A stretch of 64,000 bases of DNA from Eriocheir sinensis (lineage: Eukaryota > Arthropoda > Malacostraca > Decapoda > Varunidae), in the NCBI RefSeq assembly GCF_024679095.1, contig NW_026110538.1, positions 38,392 through 102,391 of the forward strand. The letters run 5' to 3'. The notes under the pieces were generated by a model. That model was not told the DNA's origin and ran no database searches. It saw only the letters and a program-made list of their open reading frames with translations. Position 1 is the first letter of the stretch, and every line of letters begins with the position of its first letter. A program made the translations under genes and the position numbers. Of this stretch, positions 37,621-48,080 are shown in pieces.

Positions 37621-37829
37621 TTTGGTTCCCTGACAACGAGCATCATCAAGCCCTAGAGCCTTATCAGATATATTCACCCTATATTATAGCCATCACGTTA
37701 TCTAATATAAGTAGGAAGCAAAAAATAGTTGCATTGCCTTACGAATGTGGGAATGCTGAAGTGACACGTACCCTACCGTCACTTGTGGTCAGGTCAGGTC
37801 AAGATCAGGTCATCGTGGAAGAGATTTTT

Positions 37830-37915
37830 TACAAAGAAATTCAGACCACACACTCAATGGTCCAGACTAGGTGATCTGTCCTGAAACCTAAATGATTCTA
37901 CATTAATTAAAATAG
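37830..37915 (+). repeat. Dispersed repeat shared with hAT-like copies
   Basis: CCAGACTAGGTGATCTGTCC and ACCTAAATGATTCTACATTA match, with differences, segments next to the 3' GA tracts of both hAT-like copies (36325-36405 and 62180-62265). Here it lies about 130 bp upstream of the receptor A start codon. Confidence 0.7.
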
Positions 37916-38047
37916 CTCCAAGAAAGGAAAAACAAGAACAAGAGGAGTGGCCGGAGGTGGATATCCGGAAAGGTCTCGTCTGAATACATTCTCACGCTCC
38001 CTCTCCCACACACACACACAGAACCACCTCGCCCTCCACATTCACTC

Positions 38048-38999
38048 ATGGCGCCGTCGCTGCTCCCACCCGTTCTTCTGCTTCTGGCCTCGGCGGTGCC
38101 TGCGCCAGGAGGTTCTCCCAGGCCCGTCATGGCCCTGGGGTGCCTTGCCGACATATCCATCACACCATTTGAGGGTTCCAAGATCATTGACTCTGAAATT
38201 GTGGAAGACTACATGCACAAGCATTTGTATGTGTACCCCGAGCGAGGCTTTCGGGGCGTCAGTCTTGTGGAAGGGGTTGACCGCCAACTCGCATGGTTCC
38301 CGCTGAGCGACTGCCTTCCTCAGGGGTCGTGGTGGGAGCTCCTGTTGGAGGTGAAGAAGCTCAAGTTTGGCTATGGGGAGGTGCGTTTTGAGCTTCAGAT
38401 AAAGAGTGGTACGTGCAGTTTCAAGTGCTTCACCATAATTGACAACTTTTCTGGCTGGCTGTCTTTTTTTATTGAGGCTCACGGCCCCTCGAGGTGGAGT
38501 CATGACGAACCTTTGTCTTGCCCCGTTGGCGAGGTAAAAAATGGACTTGCACGGGGGAACTCTCCTATCTCCCACTGCAAGGATTTTCTAAACACGAAGA
38601 ATACTACACCCACCACTACCACCACCACCACCACTACCACTACCACCGCCACCACTACCACCACCACCACCACAACTACAACTACCACCGCCACCACCAC
38701 CACCCCTAAGCCTGCAGCCACACTCTCCGCCACAGCCCCTCCCGATGCAACGCACACAGCAACTTGGCTATCTACGGAGGTTGTGATAATCATGGTGTTG
38801 GTGGCGGCAGTGATGGTGATGGCTGCGTTGGTGGTGCTGCTGGTGAAGCGTTTCCGGCAGCGAAGGAACACTGTGGAAGGTTAGTCACTGATAATAATGA
38901 TAATGGTAATTAGTATTTCTAATATTTTTAGGCTTACATCCCCCTCACGCACATTTGATAAGGTCTTCGTAGAGTTTAATTGTGAGTATTTCTTTTTAG

Positions 39000-39058
<59 letters not shown>

Positions 39059-39650
39059 GAGAGTCACCTGTCCTCAGGGAATGACCTGTTGCTGTTAAGA
39101 CTGGGAGGAGGAGGGGCAGGGAGCGGAGGTGTGGGGGGAGTGAGGTGGCTATGAACGATGAATTGGTAAAAAAAATGAAATATAGAAATCGATCCCAGTC
39201 CCTACGTTCAAGTAGCTTTGTCTATCTATCTATCTATCTAGGCTCAATTAAGGAACAATGCGACGGAGATGAGCACCGCAGCCACGCGCAGCAATAGTGT
39301 GGTCCCTAACTTTACCTTTACCTCTATCTCCCCTTAGTCGTAGTGGTCGTAGTCATAACGGTAACCCTCTTCCCGCAGAGCCCAATTACCACAACAACGT
39401 GGTGGACCTCCCCACCATCGTCCCGCCACGTCAGCGAGCGGACGCCTCCCAGGGCATGAGGACCGAGGCTGAGGACGAGGACAATGTATATGATGAGATT
39501 GAGGACTTTGCGCAGCGCTTGGCCTTCGTGGCGGGACCTACAAGAGCAGGGATGAGACAAAACGCAGAACAAGACGATGGCTGCTTGAGGATGAGCAGGT
39601 CTTTGTACGAGGATGATGGGTACCTAACCCCGAGGCCGGCTTCCGTATAA
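38048..39650 (+). CDS. Single-pass receptor-like protein, copy A (tail out of frame)
   Basis: Exon 1 (38048-38879) begins ATGGCGCCG and encodes a hydrophobic leader (residues 1-22), a roughly 165-residue ectodomain with six cysteines (FRGVSLVEG, LSDCLPQGSWWELLLEVKKL, FELQIKSGTCSFKCF), a Thr-rich stalk from (ACC)n (about residues 188-225), and a membrane segment (VVIIMVLVAAVMVMAALVVL) followed by KRFRQRRN. Exon 2 (39338-39650) encodes a tail with YHNNV, VYDEI, LYEDD and YLTP, then a stop. Exon 1 ends in phase 1 because of two extra bases (ACTGTGGAAG against ACTGGAAG in copy B) whereas exon 2 needs phase 2, so the spliced tail is out of frame; unspliced, it stops at 38884. I do not recognise the ectodomain. 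A surface receptor is inferred from architecture. Confidence 0.7.
38880..39337 (+). other. Intron of receptor copy A
   Basis: Donor GTTAGT at 38880; acceptor CCCCTTAG ending 39337. It contains (GT)n-(GA)n (39000-39063), TATC repeats and, at its 3' end, the SINE tail that abuts the acceptor. Confidence 0.7.
39257..39328 (+). repeat. SINE 3' tail next to receptor exon 2, copy A
   Basis: GACGGAGATGAGCACCGCAG ... CTAACTTTACCTTTACCT matches the last 70 bases of the SINE at 19.1 kb. Its CTTTACCTTTACC tail lies 10 bp before the exon 2 acceptor. Confidence 0.8.
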
Positions 39651-39654
39651 GAAT

Positions 39655-39940
39655 TCAAAGGCTTAGTATATTTACAAAGATGCTATTTTTTCATGATTTC
39701 GAGGACATATTTGGTTCCCTGACTACGTTTATTATGTCTTCTTGTCTTCAAACCTCCCCGTAAAAGCATAGAAAAGAATGTAGGGATCAAAAATATCTGA
39801 AAACATCCTTAATTTTTCACTCTTGATTAATTAAGATGGTTTTTTTTTTCATGATTTCGAAGAGATTTGGTTCCCTGACAACGAGCATCTTCAAGTCCTC
39901 CTTATCAAAAATATTTACCCTATACCACGTTATCTACTAT
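39655..39940 (+). repeat. Diverged copy of the upstream repeat, 5' of copy B
   Basis: GATTTCGA(A/G)GA, TTTGGTTCCCTGAC and CCCTATACCACGTTATCTA parallel 37590-37710. The match jumps directly into the leader-coding sequence at about 39957, skipping the roughly 340 bp that holds the 5'UTR and start codon in copy A. Confidence 0.75.
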
Positions 39941-39956
39941 AAGGAAAGTAGGGCTG

Positions 39957-41231
39957 CTCCCGCCCCTTCTGCTGCTTCTGTCCTCGGCGGTGCCTGCGCC
40001 AGGAGGTTCCCCCAGGCACGTCATGGCCCTGAGGTGCCCTGCCGACATATACGTCACACCACCAGAGGAATCCAAGACCAGTGAAACTGAAACTGTGATG
40101 GGAGATTACGAGGACACATATTTGTTTGTGTACCCCGAGCAAGGCTTTCGGGGCATCAATCTAGAGGAAGGAGATTCTCATCGCCAATTCGCATGGTTCC
40201 CGCTGAGTGACTGCCTTCCTCAGGGGTCATGGTGGGTGTTCCTGTTGGAGGTGAAGAAGCTCAAGTCCGGCGATGGGGAGGAGCATTTTGAGCTTCAGAT
40301 AAAGAGTGGTACGTGCCGTTTCAAGTACTTCACCATATTCGACCGCTTTCCTAGCCCGCTGCGTCTTCATATTGTGGCTCACGGCCCCTCGAGTTGGAAG
40401 TTTAGCCAACTCTTGCTTTGCGTCGTTGGCAAGGTACCAGAAGGACTTGCACGGGGGTACTTTCCAAACTACCACTGCAAGGAGTATCCAAACACGAAGA
40501 ATTCTACTGCCACCACCACCACCACTACCACCACTACCCTTAAGCCAGCAGCCACACACTCCGCCACAGCCCCTCCCGATGCAACGCAGGACACAGCAAC
40601 TTGGCTATCTACGGAGGTTGTGATAATCATGGTGTTGGTGGCGGAAGTGATGGTGATGACAGCATTGGTGGTGCTGCTGGTGAAGCGTTTCCGGCAACGA
40701 AGGAACACTGGAAGGTTAGTCACTCACAATAATGATAATGGTAATTAGTATTTCTAATATTTTTAGGCTTTCATCCCCCTCACGCACATTTGATAAGATT
40801 TTCGTAGACTTTAATTGTGGGTATTTCAATGGCTAGTTTTGAACGTATAGTGAGAGAAAGAATGGATTGCAGTGAAGAAATGAGAGGGATGGGGAAAATT
40901 AAGGTAAAATGATGTTACTGTAAGCCTTGACACAAACAAAGTGGAGAGAGTCAAAGGAGGTGAAGGCGGGGCAGCGGGGGAGAAGTGGGAGGGATGTGAA
41001 CCTTATTGAGGCGGGAGGGAGGGAGGGAGGGAAAAGCAGAAGGAAGAAAATACAGAAAGGAGACCAGCAAAAAAGGAAATATTAAGTAAAAAGAGCTGGA
41101 GAAATATATCAAAGTTCTGAAAATATAACGTTAAACCATAGTAGCTTTCGTATTAATTGTAGGATACGCTCTCCTTTCCTGTTTTCTATATCTTCTACTT
41201 CATCATCATTTTTTTTCTTTTCTATTTTCTT

Positions 41232-41302
<71 letters not shown>

Positions 41303-41666
41303 GCACCGCAGCCACGCGCAGTTATAGCGTGTGCCCCTAACTTTACCTTCACCTCAATCTCCCCTTAGTCGAAGTGGTCGTAGTCGTAATGGTAATCTTC
41401 CACCCGTAGGACCCGCTGAGCCCATTTACCACAACACAGTGGACCCACCGCGACCCATCGTCCCAGCACGTCAGCGAGCGGACGCCTCCCAGGGCATGAG
41501 GACCGAGGCTGAGGACGACAACGTATATCAAGAGATTGTGGACTTCGTGCCGCGCTGGGCCGTCGTGGCGGGACCTACAAGAGCAAGGATGAGACAAAAC
41601 GCAGGACAAAATGATGGCTACTTGAGGATGAGCGGGTCTCTGTACGACGACGCCGGCTCCCCATAA
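39957..41666 (+). pseudogene. Receptor-like protein, copy B (start codon lost)
   Basis: Exon 1 runs from about 39957 to 40714. It encodes LLPPLLLLLSSAVPAPGGSP, the copy-A leader without its ATG-MAPS start, then the ectodomain (LSDCLPQGSWWVFLLEVKKL; five of six cysteines), a shorter Thr stalk, the membrane segment and KRFRQRRNTG. The donor (GAAG, GTTAGT) leaves phase 2, which joins correctly to exon 2 (41369-41666). That tail has IYHNT, VYQEI, GYLRM and LYDDA motifs. No upstream in-frame ATG exists; the first internal Met (about 40023) would lose the leader. So copy B keeps a correct splice phase but lacks a start, the reverse of copy A. Confidence 0.7.
40715..41368 (+). other. Intron of receptor copy B
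   Basis: Contains purine-rich sequence (40850-41110), (GT)n-(GA)n (41236-41299) and the SINE tail (41299-41355) directly before the CCCCTTAG acceptor. Confidence 0.7.
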
Positions 41667-41683
41667 GAACTCAAAAGGAAAGA

Positions 41684-42370
41684 GATTTTAGACTTCGCGC
41701 CGCGCTGGGCCGTCCGTCGTGGCGGGACCTACAAGAGCGGGAATGAGACAAAACGGTGACTGCTTGAGCATGAACGGGCTGTAATGAACGTAATGTAGTG
41801 AATGATGATGGTGGGCAAGGCCTTGATGGTGCATTACTTAACCCTGAGGTCCGTTCCCAAAGACCTGCAAGATTGTAGTTTCCGCGCCGCACTGGGCCGT
41901 CGTGGCAGGACCTACGGAAGAGGGATACGGCAAGAGGACGCCTATTTGTGCATGATCGGACCTTTTGAAAACACAGAAATGGAGACAGTAAAGACAGTAC
42001 TATATAAATTTGGGCAAAAAAGAGAAAAGAAAAGAAATGAAGAGGAGACGTAAAGAAATTTAGAAACTCAAAAGACCCAGACCGAGAAAGACCGAGAAAG
42101 ACCACAGACCCCAAAAAAGGTACATCAGGGAGTGCCGTTACAAAGGCAAGACTCCTGAGGGCGGATTCATCATACCACTTACGAGACCCTGTTGTTGGTA
42201 AGTCTTCTGGTGACTCCATCATCTAGGAACGCGCTTGATCTTAAGGTGACTCCAATGGCAATGAAAGAAGTGCCGACCAGGCCAGACAACTCAACTCAAC
42301 CTTTGCACAACGATTCGATGTATGATGGCGCGTACTTAACCACGAGGCCCGCTCCCTACGAACACAAGGG
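41684..42370 (+). pseudogene. Serial relics of receptor tail exon
   Basis: Downstream of copy B, parts of the tail exon recur: GCCGCGCTGGGCCGTC ... GGACCTACAAGAGC at 41695-41750, a second at 41885-41960 with GCACTGGGCCGTCGTGGCAG, and a C-terminal piece at 42310-42360 encoding SMYDGAYLTTRPAPY. None has an intact frame. They look like decayed tandem duplications. Confidence 0.65.
42157..42283 (+). mobile_element. Half copy of Harbinger-type MITE
   Basis: GGATTCATCATACCACTTAC then CTCTTGATCTTAAAG-like sequence matches the left half of the MITE at 43456. The right half and its inverted end are absent. Confidence 0.7.
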
Positions 42371-42464
42371 GGTGGGGGGGGTATTGAAGGTGAAGACATG
42401 ATGACCTTTACTGAACGTTTCCTTCGTCGCTCGGTCGCCACAGCTGCTTGCCTGTACATCCTGT

Positions 42465-42680
42465 GTTTATGATGTTGATGATAATGACCAGAAGGGAAAT
42501 GATGATGATGATGATGAGGGCAATGATGATGATAGAAATGAAGGTGATGATGATGATGATGATAATGATTAGATGGAAAATGATGATGATGATGAGGAGG
42601 ACAAGGACGATGATAGAAATGAAGGTGATGATGATGATGATGATGATAAGGATTAGATGGAAAATGATGATGAGGAGGAG
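42465..42680 (+). repeat. (GAT)n-rich microsatellite
   Basis: Imperfect ATG/GAT runs in two similar blocks; Met/Lys-rich frames are artefacts. Confidence 0.9.
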
Positions 42681-42763
42681 GAAGCGAGGGAAGAGTAGAT
42701 GGAGCTTGGGTGAGAAGGATTTTAGATTATGTTTTAGTTTTAGTTTTGTATCGCCATTTTATT

Positions 42764-42765
<2 letters not shown>

Positions 42766-42828
<63 letters not shown>
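42766..42828 (+). repeat. (CA)n microsatellite
   Basis: About 31 CA units. Confidence 0.95.
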
Positions 42829-42829
<1 letters not shown>

Positions 42830-43455
42830 GCAAATACATATACACACAAACAGATTTACATTTTCTTACAGTGTATATATACCCACACACATAAATGACT
42901 TGGACATGTCTGAACTAATTTTTTCACACCCTTATACCAACACATGCACATATACAAGCCTTCCACGAATATGCATGTGTATACTGCATAGGCCTACATT
43001 GATTATTGTAAGGAAAACATTATTATTTTAGTTATTCTTAGGTGATTATAGATTTATTATTGTTTTGAGTGTCTGTCAAGGAGTTCCACGTGTTGAATTA
43101 TTTCATTATCTAAAACTACTGCAGGAAATTCACAACGATTAGAAGGAATTGTAAAGAATATTAGGTTTGTCTTTTCTATGTTTAGTTTTAATTCAGTACT
43201 CAGCGTTTTAAATCATGCTGTAAAATGTAGTGAAGTGAATACAAACTTTTATCCGCATAGCTGAGACTGGTTTCATAAAAAAGAGAATAGCATAAAAATA
43301 AAACAGGTCATGTATGTACTATATGAAGCGCTGCGTGCGATAAGGAGCCAAGCGCCAAAAGTAAACAAACGAGAAAACTGCATGTAAAGGTGATGACTGC
43401 GTGCGTCGGTCGTTCACCATTGCTTTACTTTACCTGTCTCGTGTGTCCTAAACAG
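42829..43455. other. Unassigned AT-rich spacer
   Basis: No feature supported. Confidence 0.4.
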
Positions 43456-43697
43456 GGGCCGGATTCATCAAACCACTTACGAGACCTATTGATGGTAAGT
43501 CTTCTGGTAACTCCATCATCCAGGAACGCTCTTGATCTTAAAGCGACTCCAATGACAATGAAGGAAGTGTCGACCTGCAGCATGTACTTCATTCACTGTC
43601 ATCGGAGCATCCTAAACACAAGGATCATTCGTAGAGGACAGATTTACTTAAAGACTTACCAACGACCGGTCTTGTAGTGGCTTCATGAATCCGGCCC
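43456..43697. mobile_element. Harbinger-type MITE, TSD CAG
   Basis: The left end GGGCCGGATTCATCAAACCA is mirrored by the right end (TGGCTTCATGAATCCGGCCC) with few mismatches over about 30 bp. CAG flanks both sides (43453-43455 and 43698-43700), another CWG duplication as for the 6.46-kb element. No coding content. Confidence 0.85.
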
Positions 43698-44251
43698 CAG
43701 TACTGTATATGCAATTATGTGTTATACTTCGTTAGAGACTACATTTTCTTGGCTTTACTCGATATGCATTGATTTCGTTATGTTGAATAACAAAAGAGTT
43801 ATAAAGTGATGTATAATGCAGTGTGTTAAGCAGAAACAATTTTCGGATTTTAAAGTTTTACATGGCCCAGTAAATACTACCTTAGAAAAAACAATCAATT
43901 GATAAACAACATCTCTTAATTAAAGCGATAGTAGGTATGTATATATAAAGAAAAATGAGCTTATATATTTCCTAATAGGTTTGCGTGTTGTGAGATAGTA
44001 AAACAGTGAACGTGGCAAGGCTGTCAAATGAGCTTCAAATAATGCACTGGACATCAACTAAAAAAAATAAACTACTACCAAATACAATAACCTGGAGTAT
44101 ATATAAAAAAATACTGTACTTGTATTTCCTAGAGGCTTTGGTAATAGTGATGAAAAACTATTCAGAATCTTATTTGACCACACTTCCTCCTCTTCCAGTT
44201 GTAAACAAAACCACGTGGTGTGTGTTTCAACGCTGCGTTCTCTTATATTAA

Positions 44252-44576
44252 TCATTTCTAAAGGCCAAAAAAAAATATTAAAAGTGTTCCCATGAGTGCT
44301 TATTTACGTTCATGGTACAGAGGAAGGGTTAAACTACTATCAGGGTCATTAAACTATCCATGGAAATGCCCACAAACCCTACGAAAGCCTTGTATATATG
44401 CTTGGACGTTGAGTGTTCCTCGTATATCAGTAATTTTTAAAGGCCAAAAAATATATTAAAAGTGTTCCCGTGAGTGTTTATTTACATTCATGGTACAGAG
44501 GAACGGTCAAACTACCACCAGGGTCATTAAACTACCCATGGAAATGCCCACAAAGCCTACGAAAGCCTTGTATATG
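44252..44576 (+). repeat. Direct duplication, period about 174 bp
   Basis: Two copies share AAAAGTGTTCCC(A/G)TGAGTG, TTCATGGTACAGAGGAA and CTACGAAAGCCTTGTATAT (44252-44400 and 44426-44576). Confidence 0.85.
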
Positions 44577-44952
44577 GCCGAAAGGCTTAAGAATATTTGT
44601 CCTTAGCCTACTTTCCTAACCCATCGGCCAACTGTTCCTTATGGCGTTCCTCCATTTTTTTTTTTTTTTTTTTGTTCTCTTTGACCTGTTATTTTATCTC
44701 GTGGTTCTCCTTTACTTCTCCCTTAGTTTTTCCTTTTCCTTTTTGTCACTTTTCCACATCCCTCTATCCTAACCTTCCCACTTTCCCTAATTTTAATACT
44801 CTTACAGACTTAATTCTTCTCAACAACCCTCTTCTCTATGATCCTACCCGCGCTTATGGTCTTATGTGTCTTCCATGAATATTCGTCCTGTTTAGTGGAT
44901 TCATGAAAGCAGTGACCGCAACAAAGATATTCACTTATTATATTGATGTGCA

Positions 44953-44987
44953 CCAAGGAGACTATAGTACTAATTATAGTCTCCTTG
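44953..44987. repeat. Perfect 16-bp-arm hairpin
   Basis: CAAGGAGACTATAGTA and its inverse flank a 3-4 base loop, with a TTGATGTGCAC word repeated on both sides. A small palindrome or MITE footprint; function unknown. Confidence 0.6.
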
Positions 44988-45234
44988 ATGTGCACGGTGA
45001 GCTTGTTACATCACTATTGTTCCTGTGCTGATTATTATGAGACACGGAGACTTGCTTGTGTTGATGGCCGGCTGGAATATTCTGACCTCATTTTGTTTGA
45101 CCGAAGAGAGCTGCAAGGGACGTATTCATAAGGACATATTTAACAAGGATTTCGTAGGAGTTTGGGGGCATATCCATGGGTGGTTTTATGACCCTGGTGG
45201 TGGTTTGACCCTTTTTCTGCATTTTTTCTTTACA

Positions 45235-45302
45235 TCAAAGGACACGGCTCAAGGGCAACAAAAAGAGTACAAAAAAGCCCGCTACTCGCCGCTCCCATCA
45301 AA
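45235..45302 (+). repeat. Dispersed repeat (plus copy)
   Basis: GGCTCAAGGGCAACAAAAAG ... CTACTCGCCGCTCCCA recurs as the reverse complement at 53133-53215. Confidence 0.8.
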
Positions 45303-46684
45303 GACAAAAGATAAAAATAACGTCTATAAGAACCGGATTGATCTCTTTTTCGGCCTTTGGCAATAGTTGATGCGATGGTTTGATGGCGTCCGGCGTGAGG
45401 GTATACAAAAGAGCTGTCCATTCCTAGCTAAGGTGTACTACTTCCGCTCTGAAAGGTGAGTCTTCATCTTATATTGCCATTACCTATTGTTTTGTTTTGT
45501 TTCTTCTTTCTTCCAGTTGGTAGTAGTATTTTAGACAAGGAGCGAGACAGTCGGGAAATTCCGCCCTCCAATGGTTTGCTAATTTTCCGTGTTAGATTCG
45601 GGCATTACAGTCGACAAATCCATTCCTCCTAGTCCTCCTTTTTCTCTTCTTCTCCCTCTATTCTTTTTCCCATCAGCGTCCTGAGTTCACGATACCATGA
45701 TATGTTTCTTTCCTATTTCCTCTGCTCTGGTGTCGCAAAGCTGCCAAGTCTTATTTCGATGTAAATATATTTGGTTTCGCTTTGGTCTATCGCTATATAC
45801 TATACCTGTCCCCCCTCCCTCCTCAAACATATGTCCTGGCAAAGTAATAGATCTTCAATAGGGAGCGCAATGGGGTGAATTTAATCTACTTGACAGGCGT
45901 GTGAGGTGGAAATGAATTAGGGCTTGAGTGAAAGTGAAAAGAACGAGTGAGTGAAGGAATGAATGAATGCGTGAATTAGGGAAAGGAGGGAGGAAGGAGA
46001 AAAGGAAGAAATGACGGAAGGAAGGAAGGAAGGAAGGGAAGAAAGGAAGGATGGAAGGAAGGAAGTAAGGAATAGTGTAAACAGTGTTGACAGAAAGAAG
46101 AAGAAAAAATGGTAACGAAAGAAAACCAGGAGACTTATTAATAACAGAGAGATAGAGAGGAAAAGATAAGTGCAACAAAGACGAAAATAAAGCAATGAGT
46201 GAAAAACAAAGTAGACAGAATAAAGAAAAGAAAAGGAAAGGAAAGGAAAACGAAACTTCAAAGGATAAGAGATAGAGAGAGGAAAAGATAAGTGAGAGAG
46301 GAAGAGATATGTGAAACTAATAAGAAAACAGAGGAATAGGAGGAAAAGAAGACTGCGAAAAAAAAAAATAGAAAAGAGACAGAAATAAGGATTACGAAGA
46401 CAGGAGGTGAATAGAGATTGATTACACATCGATTCATCAATCTTATATGAGAGCAGCTGTCATGGTGTTGGATCCTGAAGCCGGTCGAGTAAATAGACTC
46501 AAGTCATCTTCCTCCCTTAGCTTTAAATACATGGACATCACGTGACTCAGGAAAAGGATTTAAATGAATATGTATGAAATTTGTTTATTCATTTATTTAT
46601 TCACTTATTTATGTATTTGTCTTTCTTTTCCGGCTGTTCTAAATAAGTACTGCTGATGTTGTAGTTAAAGATTGCAAGCAAATG

Positions 46685-47039
46685 TCAATATCGCGACGGC
46701 CCATTTGAGTTCTTATATGGAGCCGGCCTCGGGGTTAGGTACCCATCATCGTTCACTTCATCGTCGTACAAAGACCCGCTCATCCTCAAGTAGCCATCGT
46801 TTTGCCCTGCGTTTTGTATCCTCCCCACTCTTGCAGCTCCCGCCACAACGGCCCAGCGTGGCACGAAGTCCATAATCTCTTCATATATGTTATCCTCGTC
46901 CTCAACCTCGGTCCTCATGCCCTGGGAGGCGTCCGCTCGCTGACGTGGCGGGACGATGGGTCGGGGAGGGTCCACCACGTTGTTGTGGTAAATGGGCTCT
47001 GCGGGAAGTGGGTTACCGTTATGACTACGACCACTACGA
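46685..47039 (-). pseudogene. Orphan receptor tail exon, minus strand, copy 1
   Basis: After a CCCCTTAG acceptor the frame encodes SRSGRSHNGNPLPAEPIYHN, then IYEEI, GYLRM, SLYDDE, GYLTPRP and a stop, with no internal stops. It is the best-preserved tail. No matching exon 1 (leader, ectodomain, membrane segment) lies upstream on this strand before the duplication edge. YEEI is the classic Src-family SH2 ligand and YxxM the PI3K p85 ligand; binding here is inferred. It would be a cytoplasmic tail only if an ectodomain exon exists outside. Confidence 0.65.
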
Positions 47040-47040
47040 C

Positions 47041-47125
47041 TAAGGGGAGATAGAGGTAAAGGTAAAATTAGGGACACACGCCGTAGCTGCGAGTGGCTGC
47101 GGTGCTCATCTCCGTCACACTGTTC
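47041..47125 (-). repeat. SINE 3' tail at orphan tail exon 1
   Basis: The minus strand has GACGGAGATGAGCACCGCAG then TTTTACCTTTACCTCTATC immediately before the exon acceptor, as in copies A and B. Confidence 0.75.
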
Positions 47126-47158
47126 CTTGAGCCTAGATAGATAGACAGTTGATAGGTG

Positions 47159-47192
<34 letters not shown>

Positions 47193-47257
47193 GTAGGGTG
47201 ACAAATTTAAACTCTTAGGTGACAACGCTGTTCATTACATTGTATGAACATACATCC

Positions 47258-47314
<57 letters not shown>

Positions 47315-47515
47315 GCAGGCTTCCCGTTTCCCGTCACGGATATCATCGTTAGGACTAATCTCGTATTCTCAGACGTTTTCGGCTCATAAATTATATTCCC
47401 AAAGACCACAAAGGAGAAAAATCGGGTTCCCATGAGGGTTTTTCCACATTCAAGGAGCAGAAGCCTCGTCAAACTGTCACTAGGCTTAAGAGACAGAGAT
47501 ATAGATAATATACAA

Positions 47516-47557
<42 letters not shown>

Positions 47558-47579
47558 ACATAGATTTAAATATAAAATC

Positions 47580-48080
47580 ACACGCTACGGGCGACAGGGT
47601 TAGTTGATGGGAGGTTAGGGTTGCTGGGACTGGCTCTGATTCGTGGTTGTTGTTGGTTAGGTTACTGGGCTTACATCTCTCTCAATGACCGACGCATTAC
47701 TGAACTGGCGAAAGGGTTAGGTTAGGTTAGGTTAGGGTTGCAGGGACTGGCTGTGATTCCTCGTTGTTGTTGGTTAGGTTAATGGGCTTACATCTCTCTC
47801 AATGACCGACGCATTACTGAACTGGCGAAAGGGTTAGGTTAGGTTAGGTTAGGGTTGCAGGGACTGGCTGTGATTCCTCGTTGTTGTAGGTTAGGTTAAT
47901 GGGCTTACTTCTCTCTCAATGACCGACGCATTACTGAACTGGCGAAAGGGTTAGGTTAGGGTTGCAGGGACTGGCTGTGATTCCTCGTTGTTGTAGGTTA
48001 GGTTAATGGGCATACTTCTCTCTCAATGACCGACGCATTACTGATCTGGCGAAAGGGTTAGGTTAGGTTAGGTTAGGGTT
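47580..48080 (+). repeat. 118-bp minisatellite with TTAGG cores
   Basis: Units of about 118 bp contain GGGTTAGGTTAGGTTAGG, GCAGGGACTGGCTGTGATTC and CAATGACCGACGCATTACTG. The TTAGG core is the arthropod telomere motif, here embedded in a longer interstitial unit. Confidence 0.9.

Larger units (their letters stand above)
45503..47575 (+). repeat. Segmental duplication, copy 1
   Basis: About 2.07 kb recurs nearly identically at 48081-50160. Differences are mainly repeat-length changes and scattered single bases. It contains a long purine-rich stretch (45890-46420), a minus-strand receptor tail exon, the SINE tail, TAGA and (CA)n repeats, and a (GA)n edge. Confidence 0.9.

Noticed and set aside
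38500..38871. Val-rich minus-strand ORF
   Set aside because: Antisense of the (ACC)n Thr stalk of receptor A; the sense strand has a coherent domain order and splice sites.
45855..46440. Phe/Leu/Ser-rich minus ORFs that mimic membrane proteins
   Set aside because: Antisense of a purine-rich low-complexity stretch; duplicated identically at 48.43-48.83 kb with its repeats.
47580..48080. True telomere end
   Set aside because: TTAGG runs are only three to four units long inside a longer repeat and are internal to the window.
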